NCBI RefSeq assembly: GCF_017656375.1 | Contig: NZ_JACDOB010000004.1 | Span: forward strand, 1 to 64,000 | Reading direction: 5' to 3' | Length of the DNA: 64,000 bases | From: Thermovirga sp. | GTDB lineage: Bacteria; Synergistota; Synergistia; Synergistales; Thermovirgaceae | Shown here: positions 61,678 through 64,000 of the stretch, piece by piece | Layout of the letters: each line of letters opens with the position of its first letter | Position numbering within the stretch: position 1 is the first letter of the stretch | The notes under the pieces: generated by a model | What the model was told of the DNA's origin: nothing | Seen by the model: only the letters and a program-made list of their open reading frames with translations | Databases searched by the model: none | Translations under genes and position numbers: made by a program

Positions 61678-61860
61678 TTATTCAGTCATTTCCCACTCTA
61701 CCAGGTGAGATACGGCCTTCACCATTCCCCTCACCTGGGGACTATCTTCATGGACAACAGTATGATTGAGTTTTCTAAGACCCAATGCCCTTACTGTCGC
61801 TCTTTGTCTTTCCGGGCGCCCTGCTAAACTTCTCTTCAACGTAACGCGTATCTTAGCCAT
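61678..61860 (-). CDS. rpmD: 50S ribosomal protein L30
   Basis: [25 protein letters not shown]. Confidence 0.97.
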   Translation of the reverse strand: MAKIRVTLKRSLAGRPERQRATVRALGLRKLNHTVVHEDSPQVRGMVKAVSHLVEWEMTE

Positions 61861-61874
61861 AATACATCTGCCTC

Positions 61875-62390
61875 CTATGCACCTTCGGCCTTCTTGTTGA
61901 GTTTACCTCTCAGCTTCAAGACTTCCTCAGGTCTACGCAATGATTTTACTGCCTGCATCGTTGCATAGGCCACATTTACTGGATTGGATGTCCTACCAAT
62001 AACCTTGGTAAGAACGTCTCCAACTCCACCCAACTCCATTATGGCCCTTATGACTGCTCCTGCTATAACTCCCGTACCTGGCGACGCTGGTTTGAGTAAA
62101 ACTTCAGCAGCTCCAAAGCGCCCTATTACCTCATGAGGCAAAGTCTTGCCAACTTTTTTAACCTCTACCATGTTCTTCTTAGCTTTATCGATTCCTTTGC
62201 GAACTGCTTCAGATATCTCTCTAGCTTTTCCGATACCTACTCCTACCTTACTTTCCCCGTCGCCAACTACAACCAACACGCTGAATTTAAACCTCTTACC
62301 ACCCTTAACAACCTTACTTACCCTACTAATTGAAACAACTCTTTCGAGTAATTCAGTCCCCTTAGGAACAACAGAAGTCGAGCCTTTCAT
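61875..62390 (-). CDS. rpsE: 30S ribosomal protein S5
   Basis: [19 protein letters not shown]. Confidence 0.98.
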   Translation of the reverse strand: MKGSTSVVPKGTELLERVVSISRVSKVVKGGKRFKFSVLVVVGDGESKVGVGIGKAREISEAVRKGIDKAKKNMVEVKKVGKTLPHEVIGRFGAAEVLLKPASPGTGVIAGAVIRAIMELGGVGDVLTKVIGRTSNPVNVAYATMQAVKSLRRPEEVLKLRGKLNKKAEGA

Positions 62391-62403
62391 TCTCCAAGCC
62401 TCC

Positions 62404-62772
62404 TTAGATCTTCAGGCCGGCATTTCGGGCTGCTTCGGCCAGCGCTTTTACTCTACCATGGAATTTGTGGCCACCACGGTCGAACACTGCTTCCTTGATC
62501 CCTTTCTCAAGGGCCCTTTTAGCAATCAACTCTCCGACAGCCTTGGCAGCTTCAATATCCTTAGTACTATTAAGCTTCTCGCGAAGCTCCTTATCCAGCG
62601 TTGAAGCCGAAACGACTGTGTGCCCTACCGTATCATCAATCATCTGAGCATATATGTGGTTCAAGCTTCTGAAAACTGCAAGACGCGGACGCTCAGGCGT
62701 TCCCGAAATCTTACGGCGAAGGCGTCGATGCCGGATTAATCTCATTTCGTTCCTAGATCGTTTTGTAATCAC
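62404..62772 (-). CDS. rplR: 50S ribosomal protein L18
   Basis: [30 protein letters not shown]. Confidence 0.97.
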   Translation of the reverse strand: MITKRSRNEMRLIRHRRLRRKISGTPERPRLAVFRSLNHIYAQMIDDTVGHTVVSASTLDKELREKLNSTKDIEAAKAVGELIAKRALEKGIKEAVFDRGGHKFHGRVKALAEAARNAGLKI

Positions 62773-62786
62773 TGTCCTTCACCTCG

Positions 62787-63326
62787 CTATTTAGCTCCAG
62801 CCTTGCCGGCCTTACGTACTATGTGCTCACCCACATAGCGGATACCTTTACCTTTATAAGGCTCAGGTGGCCTTACTCCTCGGATCTCCGCCGCTACCTG
62901 ACCTACTTTCTGCTTGTCAATGCCTCGCACAATTATCTTGGCCGGACCATCCGTGGAAATCTCTACTCCTTCAGGCGCAACATACTCAACAGGATTTGAA
63001 TAACCTACGTTCAAAATAAGCTTTTTCCCTTGTGTTTGGGCTCTCCAACCTATTCCAACGATTTCAAGCTGCTTTTCAAATCCCTTGCTTACGCCCTCTA
63101 CTAGATTATTGAGCAATGCACGCGTCATACCATGAAAGGCGCGCATTTTTTTATCTTCGATCTCTCTTTTTACAAGCACTTTTCCATCTTCTACCTGGAC
63201 GTCTATCCCTGGAACAAGGCTCATAGAAAGCTCCCCCTTAGGACCTTTCACTAGGACCCTGTTAGCCTCTTTATTTACAGTGACGCCGCCAGGCAGGGTT
63301 ATGGGTTTTCTCCCTATCCTAGACAA
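62787..63326 (-). CDS. rplF: 50S ribosomal protein L6
   Basis: MSRIGRKPITLPGGV from TTG 63326 with GGGGGG SD; track start 63335. Confidence 0.97.
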   Translation of the reverse strand: MSRIGRKPITLPGGVTVNKEANRVLVKGPKGELSMSLVPGIDVQVEDGKVLVKREIEDKKMRAFHGMTRALLNNLVEGVSKGFEKQLEIVGIGWRAQTQGKKLILNVGYSNPVEYVAPEGVEISTDGPAKIIVRGIDKQKVGQVAAEIRGVRPPEPYKGKGIRYVGEHIVRKAGKAGAK

Positions 63327-63339
63327 ACCGCGCACCCCC

Positions 63340-63744
63340 CTACCATATGTAACATACTACTTCGCCGCCTAGGCCTAACTTACGGGCTTCACTGTCAGTC
63401 ATCATCCCCTGAGAAGTGGAAATGACGGCTGTGCCTAGGCCACTCATTACCTTGGGAAGCTCATCTTTCTTGACATATATACGCCTCCCTGGCTTACTGA
63501 TTCTCCTCAGGCCCTGAATAACCCGCTCCTTATTGGGGCCATAGTTCAAATAAAGCTTCAAAATGCCATAAGGCAGCTTAGGGTCATTAATTACCCGGTA
63601 ATTTTTGATATAGCCCTCTTCCTTCATTATCTTTGCAATAGCCAGTTTAGCCTTGCTAACCGGCATATCTACCGATTCATGATAAACCATATTAGCATTA
63701 CGTATCCTGGCCAACATGTCCGCAATAGGATCAGTTACATACAT
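63340..63744 (-). CDS. rpsH: 30S ribosomal protein S8
   Basis: [19 protein letters not shown]; track start 63762. Confidence 0.97.
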   Translation of the reverse strand: MYVTDPIADMLARIRNANMVYHESVDMPVSKAKLAIAKIMKEEGYIKNYRVINDPKLPYGILKLYLNYGPNKERVIQGLRRISKPGRRIYVKKDELPKVMSGLGTAVISTSQGMMTDSEARKLGLGGEVVCYIW

Positions 63745-63774
63745 AGCATTTGCCTCCTTCACCGCGTTCCGTAA

Positions 63775-63960
63775 TTACCAACTGGCTTTTACTACGCCAG
63801 GAATCTTACCTTCTCTAGCAAGCTTCCTGAAACAGCAGCGGCACATGTTGAATTTTCTCATATAGGAATGCACTCTCCCGCACAGCGGGCACCTGTTATA
63901 GGCCTGAACTGCATATTTAGGTTTCAATTTAGCTTTATGTTCTAGAGCCTTACGGGACAT
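63775..63960 (-). CDS. rpsN: 30S ribosomal protein S14, zinc-binding type
   Basis: [25 protein letters not shown]. Confidence 0.97.
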   Translation of the reverse strand: MSRKALEHKAKLKPKYAVQAYNRCPLCGRVHSYMRKFNMCRCCFRKLAREGKIPGVVKASW

Positions 63961-64000
63961 ACTCTCATCCCCTCCTTAATCGCTGAAGGGCATCCCTATC

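Overview
This 64 kb window is a gene-dense bacterial chromosome segment made almost entirely of housekeeping genes. I found no CRISPR array, transposon, prophage, tRNA or rRNA. Gene content and order suggest a thermophilic or anaerobic amino-acid fermenter, possibly Synergistota; that is inference, and no search was run. Main blocks are: (i) a minus-strand run infC-rpmI-rplT-trkH-trkA-pheS-pheT-coiled coil-zapA-cvpA-mutS2, with thrS upstream; (ii) an NSS transporter with a previously unlisted 31-aa MetS-like partner; (iii) rpsO-pnp-dut; (iv) a two-component system and a DegP protease; (v) rpmH-rnpA-yidD-yidC-jag; (vi) leuS-holA, SPFH/NfeD and radA; (vii) a livJHMGF amino-acid ABC transporter; (viii) metK, lysine 6-aminotransferase and an orphan mreB; (ix) the distal spc and alpha ribosomal operon running into ecfA1-ecfA2-ecfT-truA. 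No clearly new multi-gene system is visible. The best leads are at the gene-expression level. There are three candidate non-canonical start codons: AUA for infC, AUA for trkH as an AUAA overlap with the rplT stop, and AUU for a sodium:solute symporter. There is a long infC leader with its own promoter and a terminator hairpin just before the SD, and a strong terminator-like hairpin inside the first codons of the histidine kinase. Several small genes missed by the ORF track were also recovered: rpmH, rpmJ, the MetS-like ORF and a 54-aa ORF at the window start.
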